Source: Candidatus Omnitrophota bacterium (GTDB lineage: Bacteria; Omnitrophota; Gorgyraeia; 2-02-FULL-51-18). From it: a stretch of 38,512 bases of DNA. The position numbers were made by a program, and so were the translations under genes. The first letter of the stretch is position 1, and each line of letters starts with the position of its first letter. Under the pieces are notes generated by a model. The model worked only from the letters and a program-made list of their open reading frames with translations, ran no database searches and was not told the origin of the DNA. The DNA lies in assembly GCA_023247935.1 (NCBI GenBank), contig JAHFFM010000001.1, positions 19,353 to 57,864 on the forward strand. Direction: 5' to 3'. Shown piece after piece: positions 15,861 to 23,454 of the stretch.

Positions 15861-16733
15861 TTAAATTTTAAAATAAATGACAAGAACGCAAACGCAAAAC
15901 CACGCGATCAAATTAATTTGCGTCATCTTATCAAAAAATAACACATAAGTCGGGTCATCCCCCAGCCTTCTTTTGTGGACAAGGTAGAGGTAACGAAAAA
16001 TACCATAATAAACGAATGGAATCGTGTACACCAAATGAGCCGTTCCAAATTCGGCGATGGTTCCGCTGTCCACCGTGTAAAGCATATAAACCACAATCAT
16101 CGTGGAAGTAAGAACCGCCATTATTTGATCGATGAAATACAAACTATACTTGGACAAAACAAAACGGTGACCCGCCGCCTTGTCCCCCAGCAATTGGCAT
16201 TCTTGCCGGCGCTTGACGAAACCTAAAAACATGGCCAAGAGGACAATCATGAATATCATCCAATGAGAAAACCGGACATGCGCGATCACTGTCCCGCCCA
16301 CCACACGCAGTACAAAAAAGATGGCCAAAGAAAAAACATCAAGAATCACGATATTTTTTATAATTTTGGAGTAAATAAAATTAAAGAGGAAATAAGATAA
16401 AACCACCCATCCAAACAGAGGGTTGAGTAGAAAAGATAAGGTGGTGGATACAACGCATAAACACCCGGACATAAGAAGCGCGAGTTCCTTCGATAATTTT
16501 CCGGAAGCCAGAGGTCTCAGCCTCTTCATCCGGTGAATCTTGTCTTGTTCAAAATCCACCAGATCGTTCATCAAATAAACCGCGCTGGCCATCATGGAAA
16601 ATAAAACAAATCCCTCCACGACTTGAAAATTTTCAGGCCAACTAAATAACTTTTTCCCGAACACCAAAGGAAGAAATACAAATAAATTTTTTGCCCATTG
16701 CTTGGGTCGGAGCGCAAAAAAAAGAGCTTTCAT
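15861..16733 (-). CDS. UbiA-family decaprenyl-phosphate phosphoribosyltransferase-like prenyltransferase
   Basis: A 290-residue polytopic UbiA-superfamily enzyme. It opens with LRPKQWAKNLFVFLPLVFG and has the first Asp motif NDLVDFEQD (56-64), followed by RPLASGKLS. The second region, YSKIIKNIVILDVFSLA, and FVLRVVGG match the DPPR-synthase subgroup (Rv3806c-like) rather than menaquinone or haem enzymes. In actinobacteria this enzyme joins polyprenyl phosphate with phosphoribosyl pyrophosphate as the first step to polyprenyl-phospho-arabinose, the donor for GT-C arabinosyltransferases. Here it overlaps the GT8 gene by 4 bp and is followed by an SDR and two GT-C-like proteins. No DprE1-like FAD oxidase or phosphatase is visible, so the end product is unknown. 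The subgroup call rests on the motifs; confidence is high for UbiA and good for DPPR type. Confidence 0.87.
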   Translation of the reverse strand: MKALFFALRPKQWAKNLFVFLPLVFGKKLFSWPENFQVVEGFVLFSMMASAVYLMNDLVDFEQDKIHRMKRLRPLASGKLSKELALLMSGCLCVVSTTLSFLLNPLFGWVVLSYFLFNFIYSKIIKNIVILDVFSLAIFFVLRVVGGTVIAHVRFSHWMIFMIVLLAMFLGFVKRRQECQLLGDKAAGHRFVLSKYSLYFIDQIMAVLTSTMIVVYMLYTVDSGTIAEFGTAHLVYTIPFVYYGIFRYLYLVHKRRLGDDPTYVLFFDKMTQINLIAWFCVCVLVIYFKI

Positions 16734-17701
16734 GATTGTTTTCCTTTAAAACAGGTTGACTGCTTATCTCGGAGCCACCGATACGTCGGCCTCAGCCATT
16801 TCTTGAGTTTTACTTTTAACGGCTCACCAGGTCTCCATCCCTGCCAGGGCGTCTGATCCAAGTATTGGTAAAAATCCGGGAGATTGGGGTGCTGGCACTC
16901 GGACTTCCAAGGTTTGCTGGCTCCGGTGAAATGAAGCCCGTAGGGATCTTGAATAAGCTGGAAGTGCTCTTCTTCCGCGAAAGGCGTCTCATGCCATGGC
17001 TTAGAAAAATGGATGCAACTCATCCGATTCCACTGGCGATTTATCTTTTTCCATTCGCCGATCATCGTGGCGTTGAGCGCATCTTGCTCCGCGTACATCA
17101 GTTGTTTTGAATAACGCTCCAGATAGGCAAACCATATAGGCATGAACTTGAGCTTTCGAATCCTGTCTAAATTAAGAACCATTAATCCCGAGTTAAAATA
17201 AGGCGCGTCTGGCGGCAAACCAGCTTCCTTCCAGTAAGGAATCGCTTCCTGGATAGTCCAAAAATAACAATCGTTGGCCGCGAACAGGGAAACATCCTCT
17301 TGATAAAAGTCCCACAAAGGGCTGATATCTCTTAGAAAGACCATATCCGCATCAATCCAGATTATTTTCTTGAGTTCCAATGGCAGTAGTTCAGGCAGGA
17401 GTAATCGTGAATAGGCCACCCAATTGATATGCCCGCAAGTCGGGTATCGTCTCAAGAGTTTTTGGTTGAGCCGGATAATATTTACTTTTGACCGCGGGCT
17501 CTCAAGCATCCGCTTTATTTTATCTAAAGTATCTTTTCTGATCCCGCCATCGAGAATAAAAAAAACCACTTTTTGTTTTTGATTTAAATTTTTTAAAATT
17601 GAAAACAAAGCGACCGCCAATGTCATGGCATAGTTGTTGTCCGCGGCGCTGACGATCTGAATGGGGTCGTCGTGAACCGATAGTTTCGACGGCGCAATCA
17701 T
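16730..17701 (-). CDS. Glycosyltransferase family 8
   Basis: A 323-residue GT-A, retaining glycosyltransferase of the GT8 type (LgtC, glycogenin and WaaI relatives). It has the N-terminal IVSAADNNYAMTLAVALFS block, the metal-binding DAD (117-119) in IIWIDADMVFLRDI, YFNSGLMVLNL in the middle, and the C-terminal HFTGASKPW signature. It would transfer galactose, glucose or a similar sugar from a UDP donor to the growing chain in the cytosol. The basic C-terminal tail (LKVKLKKWLRPTYRWLRDK) fits peripheral membrane binding. It overlaps the SGNH gene by 4 bp upstream and the UbiA gene by 4 bp downstream. Acceptor unknown. Confidence 0.92.
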   Translation of the reverse strand: MIAPSKLSVHDDPIQIVSAADNNYAMTLAVALFSILKNLNQKQKVVFFILDGGIRKDTLDKIKRMLESPRSKVNIIRLNQKLLRRYPTCGHINWVAYSRLLLPELLPLELKKIIWIDADMVFLRDISPLWDFYQEDVSLFAANDCYFWTIQEAIPYWKEAGLPPDAPYFNSGLMVLNLDRIRKLKFMPIWFAYLERYSKQLMYAEQDALNATMIGEWKKINRQWNRMSCIHFSKPWHETPFAEEEHFQLIQDPYGLHFTGASKPWKSECQHPNLPDFYQYLDQTPWQGWRPGEPLKVKLKKWLRPTYRWLRDKQSTCFKGKQS

Positions 17702-18702
17702 TGAATCTTATCCATCAGGCGCTCGATAAATAGCTCACAACCCTCATCGGAGAGATGACAAATATCATTGTAGTATTTTCCTATTTTTGGCATAAGCTTC
17801 TCTTGATCCACAAATTTAGAAACGCGATACTCCAGCGCTAACTCTCGCGTCACTTGATTGTGAGCCAGAATGGTCTTTTCAATGTTTTCGGGATTTCCCC
17901 ATATTTCAAGAGGGCATCGAGTGGCCTTATAGTCCAAGCCTCTGGTTTTAAACTTCTCAAGAGAATATCCTTCCGAAATATAATAAGCGCAAGTCATTAA
18001 TAAGACGCTTTCATTTTTAGCTTTAGCGATCTCTAAAATCTTAGAGAGATTCTCTTTGAAAGGCTCTCTTGTTTTAATTTTACCGCCATAATCCATCCAT
18101 TCTTTTCTGGGAAACTCCTTAGGCACGTAAAGAGTGCGGCAAAGTCTATCTTTGATCTGTTGAAAAATAACATCCAGCACAAACGGTGTAATAAAAAATG
18201 GGATGTTTTCATATCTTGTTTTTCGATTGATCAATCGATAATAAGCATAATGGGAATAATCTTTTTTAAACATTTCATCCAGACAATTATTGGCTCTTGC
18301 GTCATTTAAACCATGATAAAAAATAACCTGGTCGAAGTGCTTTTTTCTTAGGTACTCATACTTAAAATAACTGTCTCTGGAAGTTTGGGAGGACTGGGCT
18401 AAATTAAATATTTTAATCGGTTTGTTCATTTTTTGACTCAAGTTCTCGAATAAATGAGCCTCCATGGTTCCCCAATCGTTATTAAAAGTGGACTCCGAGA
18501 GAATTAAAATTTTAAAAGTGCCGTCGCTCCACCGGCTGCTGTCGACTTTTTTTAACTCCGGGTAGTAAAAATAATTGATTATTTTTTTGGAACTCAAAAA
18601 TAGGGGCGTTTCGAGACGAAAGACAAAAAAAGCTCTAAAAATAATTTCCGAGAAAAATATCGCGCAAATTAAAAAAATTATGAAATACAAGGTTATTCTC
18701 AT
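17698..18702 (-). CDS. Membrane-anchored SGNH/GDSL-type hydrolase-like protein
   Basis: A 334-residue protein from the preferred ATG (18702), which has an AGGG site 5 nt upstream and sits 16 nt after the preceding stop; the frame continues to 18822 but that part lies in the upstream gene. Residues 3-28 form one N-terminal membrane helix, leaving the rest outside the cytoplasm. SGNH blocks are visible: block I LILSEST with Ser71 as nucleophile (a GES-like rather than GDS form), block II NLAQSSQTSRDS (100-111), block III YHGLNDAR with Gly131 and Asn133, and block V DICH (Asp313, His316). Such proteins remove or transfer acyl groups on polysaccharides. The GES-like block I also occurs in AlgX/AlgJ-type O-acetyl transferases, so either acetylesterase or acetyltransferase activity is possible. 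No membrane-bound acyltransferase partner is present in the window. Confidence 0.72.
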   Translation of the reverse strand: MRITLYFIIFLICAIFFSEIIFRAFFVFRLETPLFLSSKKIINYFYYPELKKVDSSRWSDGTFKILILSESTFNNDWGTMEAHLFENLSQKMNKPIKIFNLAQSSQTSRDSYFKYEYLRKKHFDQVIFYHGLNDARANNCLDEMFKKDYSHYAYYRLINRKTRYENIPFFITPFVLDVIFQQIKDRLCRTLYVPKEFPRKEWMDYGGKIKTREPFKENLSKILEIAKAKNESVLLMTCAYYISEGYSLEKFKTRGLDYKATRCPLEIWGNPENIEKTILAHNQVTRELALEYRVSKFVDQEKLMPKIGKYYNDICHLSDEGCELFIERLMDKIQ

Positions 18703-18718
18703 ATTCCCTGCCCCCTTT

Positions 18719-19687
18719 TCACCCCTGGGATGACTTGATGAGCTGACGTCGTAGATACGGAATCGCGCGCGTATGAAGCATGGATTTCCAGTAAGCGGAG
18801 CCACAGTAATGCGCCGCCACAATTGCCAACTCGGAAGGGTTTGGAGTGCATATGGGGTACTCCTCTTCGGGAAGAATCATAGCTTCCGCGTGTGTCAGCT
18901 CCATCGCCCAGAGCGTCTGCTCCGAATAATAGTTGCCGGTGCCGTCACCATTCCAGAACTTTGGATTCGAAAGATAACGCTCTATCCTTGCCCAATCAAC
19001 GTCCTTGGCGCTAACCGTCATTACTCCAGAGTTCAGCTTGGCGACACAAGGCCTTCCCAAAAGACTCCGCATCTCCTCTTCATTTAAAATATACCGGTGC
19101 CCATTATCCGGAAAATACACTAGGGATCTCTTTAAGTCTAAACTGTCGAGGATTTCTTTTGGATATTTAAAAAAAAGAACATCGGAATCTAAAATAACAA
19201 GCCGTTTTTCTCTGGAATAGTGGATCGTATCGAATAATTTCAAAGAAAGGATAGAATTTTTCCTAAGCTGAGCACAACGAGAAAAGCCTTTTTTTTCCAG
19301 CGCGTCAATAACCTCTCTGTTGGCATCCACGCGCGAAATGATGTCGATGCCGGGAAAAAGAGATTTTAAAAAAGAAATGTCCTTGGCGTTGAGAGTGCCG
19401 TCATTATGAATCATCGGGTGACAACGCCGTTTAGAGAAATACATAAACGAATAAATAGCCCAGCCCCCCTCCAGCACCATTCTGTGGTTTAACAGCATAT
19501 GAATTTCTATGCCGTCCTGACTCGGCACCGGAGTAAAATTTTTGATGGCTGTCAGATCTTTTTTGAAAAAAATGGCTACTTTTAAAAAATTAAACAAACC
19601 CAAATCCATGAGATGACGAACATTTAACAACGCTCTTCCAAGGCCAAGACTTCTCGCTAATTGATATATTTTTTGTTTGAAGGTCAT
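18719..19687 (-). CDS. GT8-like / nucleotide-diphospho-sugar transferase
   Basis: A protein of about 322 residues with a GT-A core: a DSD metal-binding motif in RLVILDSDVLFF (D167, D169 from the chosen start), CVAKLNSGVMTVS, and a late HYCGSAYWKS that resembles the HxxGxxKPW end of GT8. It differs from the neighbouring GT8 gene: its N-terminus is longer and helical, and the DxD is DSD. The region YYSEQTLWAMEL is the expected acceptor-loop glutamine segment. Start: an ATG at 19687 lies 1 nt after the carbamoyltransferase stop; a TTG three codons earlier (19696) is an alternative. The C-terminus ends 16 nt before the SGNH start. The transferase class is likely; donor and acceptor are unknown. 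Confidence 0.75.
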   Translation of the reverse strand: MTFKQKIYQLARSLGLGRALLNVRHLMDLGLFNFLKVAIFFKKDLTAIKNFTPVPSQDGIEIHMLLNHRMVLEGGWAIYSFMYFSKRRCHPMIHNDGTLNAKDISFLKSLFPGIDIISRVDANREVIDALEKKGFSRCAQLRKNSILSLKLFDTIHYSREKRLVILDSDVLFFKYPKEILDSLDLKRSLVYFPDNGHRYILNEEEMRSLLGRPCVAKLNSGVMTVSAKDVDWARIERYLSNPKFWNGDGTGNYYSEQTLWAMELTHAEAMILPEEEYPICTPNPSELAIVAAHYCGSAYWKSMLHTRAIPYLRRQLIKSSQG

Positions 19688-19688
19688 T

Positions 19689-21440
19689 TTAGCCAAGCCG
19701 CTTGATAAAATAGTCCCCCAGCACCAACACGTCCATCTTTGTTCTTAAAAAACAGTCGAGCGCCTCTTCCGGGCGACACACAATCGGCTCATTTTCATTA
19801 AAAGAAGTATTTAGAAGCATCGGCACTTGGGTGAGCCGTTCAAAAGCGGAAATGAGATGGTGATAGATTGGATTTTGCTTGCTCGTGACTGTTTGGAGCC
19901 TTCCTGAGCCATTCACATGCGTCACGGCAGGGATCGTAGCCCGCTTTTCCGTCCGAACCTGAAAAACCTGCAACATAAAAGGAACGTCATAATCACTTTC
20001 AAACCATTCTGATACTTTCTCCCTCAAGATAGAAGGCGCAAAAGGCCTAAAGGACTCCCGGCGCTTTATTTTCAGATTCAAAATATCTTTCATGTCCGCG
20101 CGACGCGGATCGCCGAGAATGCTGCGGTTTCCCAGAGCACGCGGTCCCCACTCCATCGCGCCTTGAAACCAGCCCACCACCTTGCCCTCGGAAATGGCGA
20201 GAGCAGTCTTCTCACAAAGTTCTTTTTCGTTTATTTTTTCAACAACACAATTTTTCTCTTTCAGCTGCAAGCTGCAAGCTGCAAGCTGCAAGCTAATCTC
20301 TTCCTCGCTAAACGCCGGCCCAAGATAAGCGTGATCCATTTTGAATGCCTGTGAATTTCCCAGTGTCTCATTCCATACGGAGTAAGCCGCCCCAATAGCA
20401 CCCCCCGCGTCCCCGGCCGCGCATTGAATATAAACATCCTTGAATCCTGTTTTTTCAAAAATTTTACCGTTGGCGACGCTATTCATCGCGCAACCGCCGG
20501 CCAAACAGAGAGAGCTCTGCCGCGTTTGTTGATGCACATACTTTAAAATATGAAAAAATGCCTCTTCGTACATTGCTTGAACCGAGGCGGCTATGTTTTT
20601 ATGGTGTTGGGAAAGCGGCTCTTGCGGCTTTCGGGCGGAGCCGAATAGGCTTTCCATGGCTTTAGAATAAGCCCGCCCAATCACGGGTTCCCCTTTCTCC
20701 CAGACCATCGAAACGCCTTCTGAATGATGAAGAAAAAAATTCAAATCCAATTTAAACTTTCCTTTGGGCAGTAAATGGACAATGCGCCGCATCTTTTCGA
20801 TTTCAGTCGCCTGCCCATAAGGCGCCAAGCCCATCACTTTGTATTCATCCCCATAATTGGAAAATCCCAAATATTGAGTGAACGCCAAATAAAAAAGCCC
20901 CAGAGAATGCGGAAAGCTTACAGAGTCCCGGCAAGAAATCCGATGCTTTCCACCCGTTCCCCACATCATGCTGACAAAATCTCCAAAACCATCCACCGAC
21001 ACAACGGCCGCCTCGTCAAATCCCGAGACAAAAAAAGCACTGGCTAGATGCGCCCGGTGATGCTCGATGTGATGCACTTGAGCGCGAATATCCCGCGAGG
21101 ACACGCCCATCGCTTGAGAGAAAATACTTTTGATGTCATTGATTTTGGCAGCATTTTTAGCGCGCTCCATCACGATCGATAAATCCGGTTTTTTTGAAAA
21201 AGCGTAGATGGCTTTCTCCAGCCAATGAGCTTTTGGGTCGCGGTTGAGAGCGATGTGATCCAGCTGATCAACGGAGATCCCCGCGGCTTTCAAACAAAAT
21301 TGGATAGACTGGGTCGGAAAACCCGCCCAATGCTTGATTCTTAAAAATCTTTCTTCCTCCACCGCGGCCACCAAACGACCGTCCTGAATCAGACAGGCGG
21401 ACGCATCGGCGTGAAACGCGTTGATTCCCAAAATATTCAT
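19689..21440 (-). CDS. NodU/CmcH-family carbamoyltransferase
   Basis: A 583-residue O-carbamoyltransferase that would use carbamoyl phosphate and ATP, through carbamoyl-adenylate, to decorate a sugar hydroxyl. The N-terminal Kae1-like domain starts MNILGINAFHADASACL, carries VEEERF (27-32) and the metal-binding HIEHHRAH (124-131), and ends with LAGGCAMNSVANGK (313-326). The C-terminal domain has WGPRALGNRSILGDPR (431-446) and LLNTSFNENEP (542-552). Length and motifs are complete. Between the domains, residues 383-393 (SLQLAACSLQL) are encoded by a 7-bp tandem repeat. Loss or gain of one unit puts translation into frames that stop within about ten codons, deleting the last 190 residues. It overlaps the upstream GT2 gene by 4 bp (ATGA). 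The chain or lipid-linked sugar acceptor is unknown. Confidence 0.95.
   Translation of the reverse strand: MNILGINAFHADASACLIQDGRLVAAVEEERFLRIKHWAGFPTQSIQFCLKAAGISVDQLDHIALNRDPKAHWLEKAIYAFSKKPDLSIVMERAKNAAKINDIKSIFSQAMGVSSRDIRAQVHHIEHHRAHLASAFFVSGFDEAAVVSVDGFGDFVSMMWGTGGKHRISCRDSVSFPHSLGLFYLAFTQYLGFSNYGDEYKVMGLAPYGQATEIEKMRRIVHLLPKGKFKLDLNFFLHHSEGVSMVWEKGEPVIGRAYSKAMESLFGSARKPQEPLSQHHKNIAASVQAMYEEAFFHILKYVHQQTRQSSLCLAGGCAMNSVANGKIFEKTGFKDVYIQCAAGDAGGAIGAAYSVWNETLGNSQAFKMDHAYLGPAFSEEEISLQLAACSLQLKEKNCVVEKINEKELCEKTALAISEGKVVGWFQGAMEWGPRALGNRSILGDPRRADMKDILNLKIKRRESFRPFAPSILREKVSEWFESDYDVPFMLQVFQVRTEKRATIPAVTHVNGSGRLQTVTSKQNPIYHHLISAFERLTQVPMLLNTSFNENEPIVCRPEEALDCFLRTKMDVLVLGDYFIKRLG
20263..20294. 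repeat. Heptanucleotide tandem repeat inside the carbamoyltransferase gene
   Basis: Four perfect copies of GCAAGCT (20267-20294) preceded by a partial copy AGCT (20263-20266), 32 bp in all. On the coding strand the unit is AGCTTGC. Because 7 is not a multiple of 3, copy-number change shifts the frame; three units equal seven codons (SLQLAAC). Confidence 0.95.
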
Positions 21441-22279
21441 CCGGAAACTCTCGAGGTTTGTTTTGATTTTAATTCGCGCTTTTTAGAGACAATCATGCCG
21501 TGATAAGCGCTTTTCATGCGGCAAAACAAAAACCCTTCTTTCCCATCTAAAAATCCCAAACGAAAAAAATAGCTGTAAATAAAATAAAAATGGGGTCTAA
21601 AAGGAAACTGACGGATCAAGCGCTTCATCCCGGCCTGACGCCGCATAGGATCCTGAGAAAAGATGTCCGAAATTTTTCCGGAGCCGTTCAATTCGTCTTC
21701 AATCTCATAGATTGCTTCTTTTTCGGCATAGCGTTTTTGCCGCTGGAACCATTCCTCGATACCTTTCAAATTTTCATCAATCAAATCATTTTCTAAAGAG
21801 AGCGTTTTTCCATTCACTGTTTGAGACTCCGCGTGTCCTCGATCAAAATAAACAACCCGGTCTTTGTGAATCAAGCGCACCACCCACACCGGATAAAGAC
21901 TGCTATATTTGAGCCATCTTCCCCATAGGTGGAAACGACGGCGTAAACGATAAGCGGCCACGTCGGGCGTGGAAATAGCCGTGACAGTCGCTACCTCTTG
22001 CGCCAACGCCTCCGAAACCCTTTCATCGGCATCCAAGATTAAAATCCACTCATGTTTCGGGGATGTGTTTTGAATCGCCCATTGGCGCTGAGATCCAAAT
22101 CCCACAAAAGCATGCTGAAAAAAACGGGCACCGGATTGTTTGGCTATTTTTTCGGTATTGTCCTGGCTAAAAGAATCAATCACGATCACGTCATCGCACC
22201 ACTCAAGACTTTTTAAGCAAGACTCGAGATGAATCTCTTCATTCAGAGTAAAAACCATGACGCTCGCGCCACTTTTCAA
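21437..22279 (-). CDS. Glycosyltransferase family 2 (WaaE/KdtX-like)
   Basis: A GT-A transferase of 280 residues from a TTG start at 22279. It has FTLNEEIHLESCL near the N-terminus, VIVIDSFSQDNT, and the metal-binding DAD (83-85) in ILILDADERV. A positively charged C-terminal region with aromatic residues (PFRPHFYFIYSYFFRLG) probably rests on the membrane. This is the layout of WaaE-type LPS-core beta-glucosyltransferases and related capsule enzymes. The frame runs back to an ATG at 22345, but that would overlap the GT4 gene by 70 bp and add a non-conserved basic leader. The TTG forms a TTGA overlap with the upstream stop, an arrangement also seen at 36081 and 37034; an ATG at 22258 is the other option. 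It is coupled to the carbamoyltransferase by a 4-bp overlap. Confidence 0.88.
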   Translation of the reverse strand: MKSGASVMVFTLNEEIHLESCLKSLEWCDDVIVIDSFSQDNTEKIAKQSGARFFQHAFVGFGSQRQWAIQNTSPKHEWILILDADERVSEALAQEVATVTAISTPDVAAYRLRRRFHLWGRWLKYSSLYPVWVVRLIHKDRVVYFDRGHAESQTVNGKTLSLENDLIDENLKGIEEWFQRQKRYAEKEAIYEIEDELNGSGKISDIFSQDPMRRQAGMKRLIRQFPFRPHFYFIYSYFFRLGFLDGKEGFLFCRMKSAYHGMIVSKKRELKSKQTSRVSG

Positions 22280-23454
22280 CGCTGAGAGGCCTTTTCGAGA
22301 ATTTGCTGATAAGCGTTTTCCATGCGGCCAGCGATCGCCGGCCAACCGAACGACTCTCGCGCGGCTCGCATGCCATTTTCTCCCATTTGCCTTCCAAGCT
22401 CAGGGTTTGAAATAATTTGATTGAGAGCCTCCGCCAAAGCTTTTGGATCGCCTTTGGAAACCAGTCCTGCCCTGCAAGACGCTACGGTTCCCGACAAGCC
22501 CACTTCACGCGTCACAAGCACCGGGCAACCGGCGGACATGGCTTCCAAAACGGTATTTCCAAAATTTTCCGAGTACGAAGGAAGCGCGAAAACCGTCGCG
22601 CGCTTGTATAAAGCTTCCTTTTTTGCGCCATAAACAGGTTCAAAAAAATGGAGGCGGTTTTCCACGTGATGTTCGGCCGCCAACTTTTTAAGAAATGTCC
22701 CGTAACCTTCTTCGTCATTGCCGACAATCACTAGTTGAGCCTCCGGAATATGCCGCAGCGCGGGAATCAACCGATCCAATCCCTTTTTCCAATGGATACG
22801 CCCTAAAAAAAGAATCAGCGGAGATGCCGCTGGCAATCCTTTAAACAAATTTTCTTCGAAATGGTCTTGAGGGGGATCTTCCGAGCGTATCTCCGCGCCA
22901 TTAGGAATCACAAACCCTTGAGGAAGCGAGATTGAAAACTTAGCCGCCTCCTCTTTTTCTATGTCGCTTGTCCAATGAATCGCCGAGGCTTGTTCTAAAT
23001 TTTTTCTTTCAACCCATTGAATCCACAAATTTTTTAGCAATGGATTTTTGCGGCGCACTAACTCTTTCACCAGCATTCCCCGCGGAGAAACAATATAAGG
23101 AATACCCTGTTGGCGAGCGACTCGTTCCGCCATCCAGGTCGGCCAAAGAAAAATAGAGTGTGTATGAATCAAATCGAAGTTTTTTGCCTGATGCCTGACA
23201 AATGTTTCCATCGTAGGCGCCCAGTAAATCCTTCGTAGGGATTTGGATTGGAAATACCGCACATTCACGCCGTCCACCCGCTGAATTTCTTGATGAATGA
23301 CCTGAGAATCCGAGGCTCCGTCCACACTGGTGGTGACCACTTCCACTTGATGCCCCCGGAGAGTCAGCGCTTTACACAGCCCATGCACCGACTGGATAGT
23401 TCCCCCATATCTCCAGGCCGGAATATACGTCGGAACCACATGCAGTATCTTCAT
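22276..23454 (-). CDS. Glycosyltransferase family 4
   Basis: A 392-residue GT-B, retaining enzyme. The N-terminus, MKILHVVPTYIPAWRYGGT, contains the acceptor-side Gly-Gly loop. LILFLGRIHWKKGLDRLI starts the donor domain. The E-x7-E donor motif lies in SYSENFGNTVLEAMSAG, the clearest form among the GT4 proteins here. It would add a hexose, typically mannose, glucose or galactose, from a nucleotide donor on the cytoplasmic face. It overlaps the Wzy-like gene by 4 bp (ATGA) upstream and the WaaE-like GT2 by 4 bp downstream. No signal peptide or membrane helix is seen. Confidence 0.94.
   Translation of the reverse strand: MKILHVVPTYIPAWRYGGTIQSVHGLCKALTLRGHQVEVVTTSVDGASDSQVIHQEIQRVDGVNVRYFQSKSLRRIYWAPTMETFVRHQAKNFDLIHTHSIFLWPTWMAERVARQQGIPYIVSPRGMLVKELVRRKNPLLKNLWIQWVERKNLEQASAIHWTSDIEKEEAAKFSISLPQGFVIPNGAEIRSEDPPQDHFEENLFKGLPAASPLILFLGRIHWKKGLDRLIPALRHIPEAQLVIVGNDEEGYGTFLKKLAAEHHVENRLHFFEPVYGAKKEALYKRATVFALPSYSENFGNTVLEAMSAGCPVLVTREVGLSGTVASCRAGLVSKGDPKALAEALNQIISNPELGRQMGENGMRAARESFGWPAIAGRMENAYQQILEKASQR

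Noticed and set aside
18703..18822. N-terminal extension of the SGNH protein to 18822
   Set aside because: It would overlap the GT8-like gene; the ATG at 18702 has a good ribosome site and is followed directly by the membrane anchor.
20261..20458. Separate small minus-strand frame ending in the heptamer repeat
   Set aside because: It is an out-of-frame reading of the carbamoyltransferase; it only shows where a frameshifted product would end.
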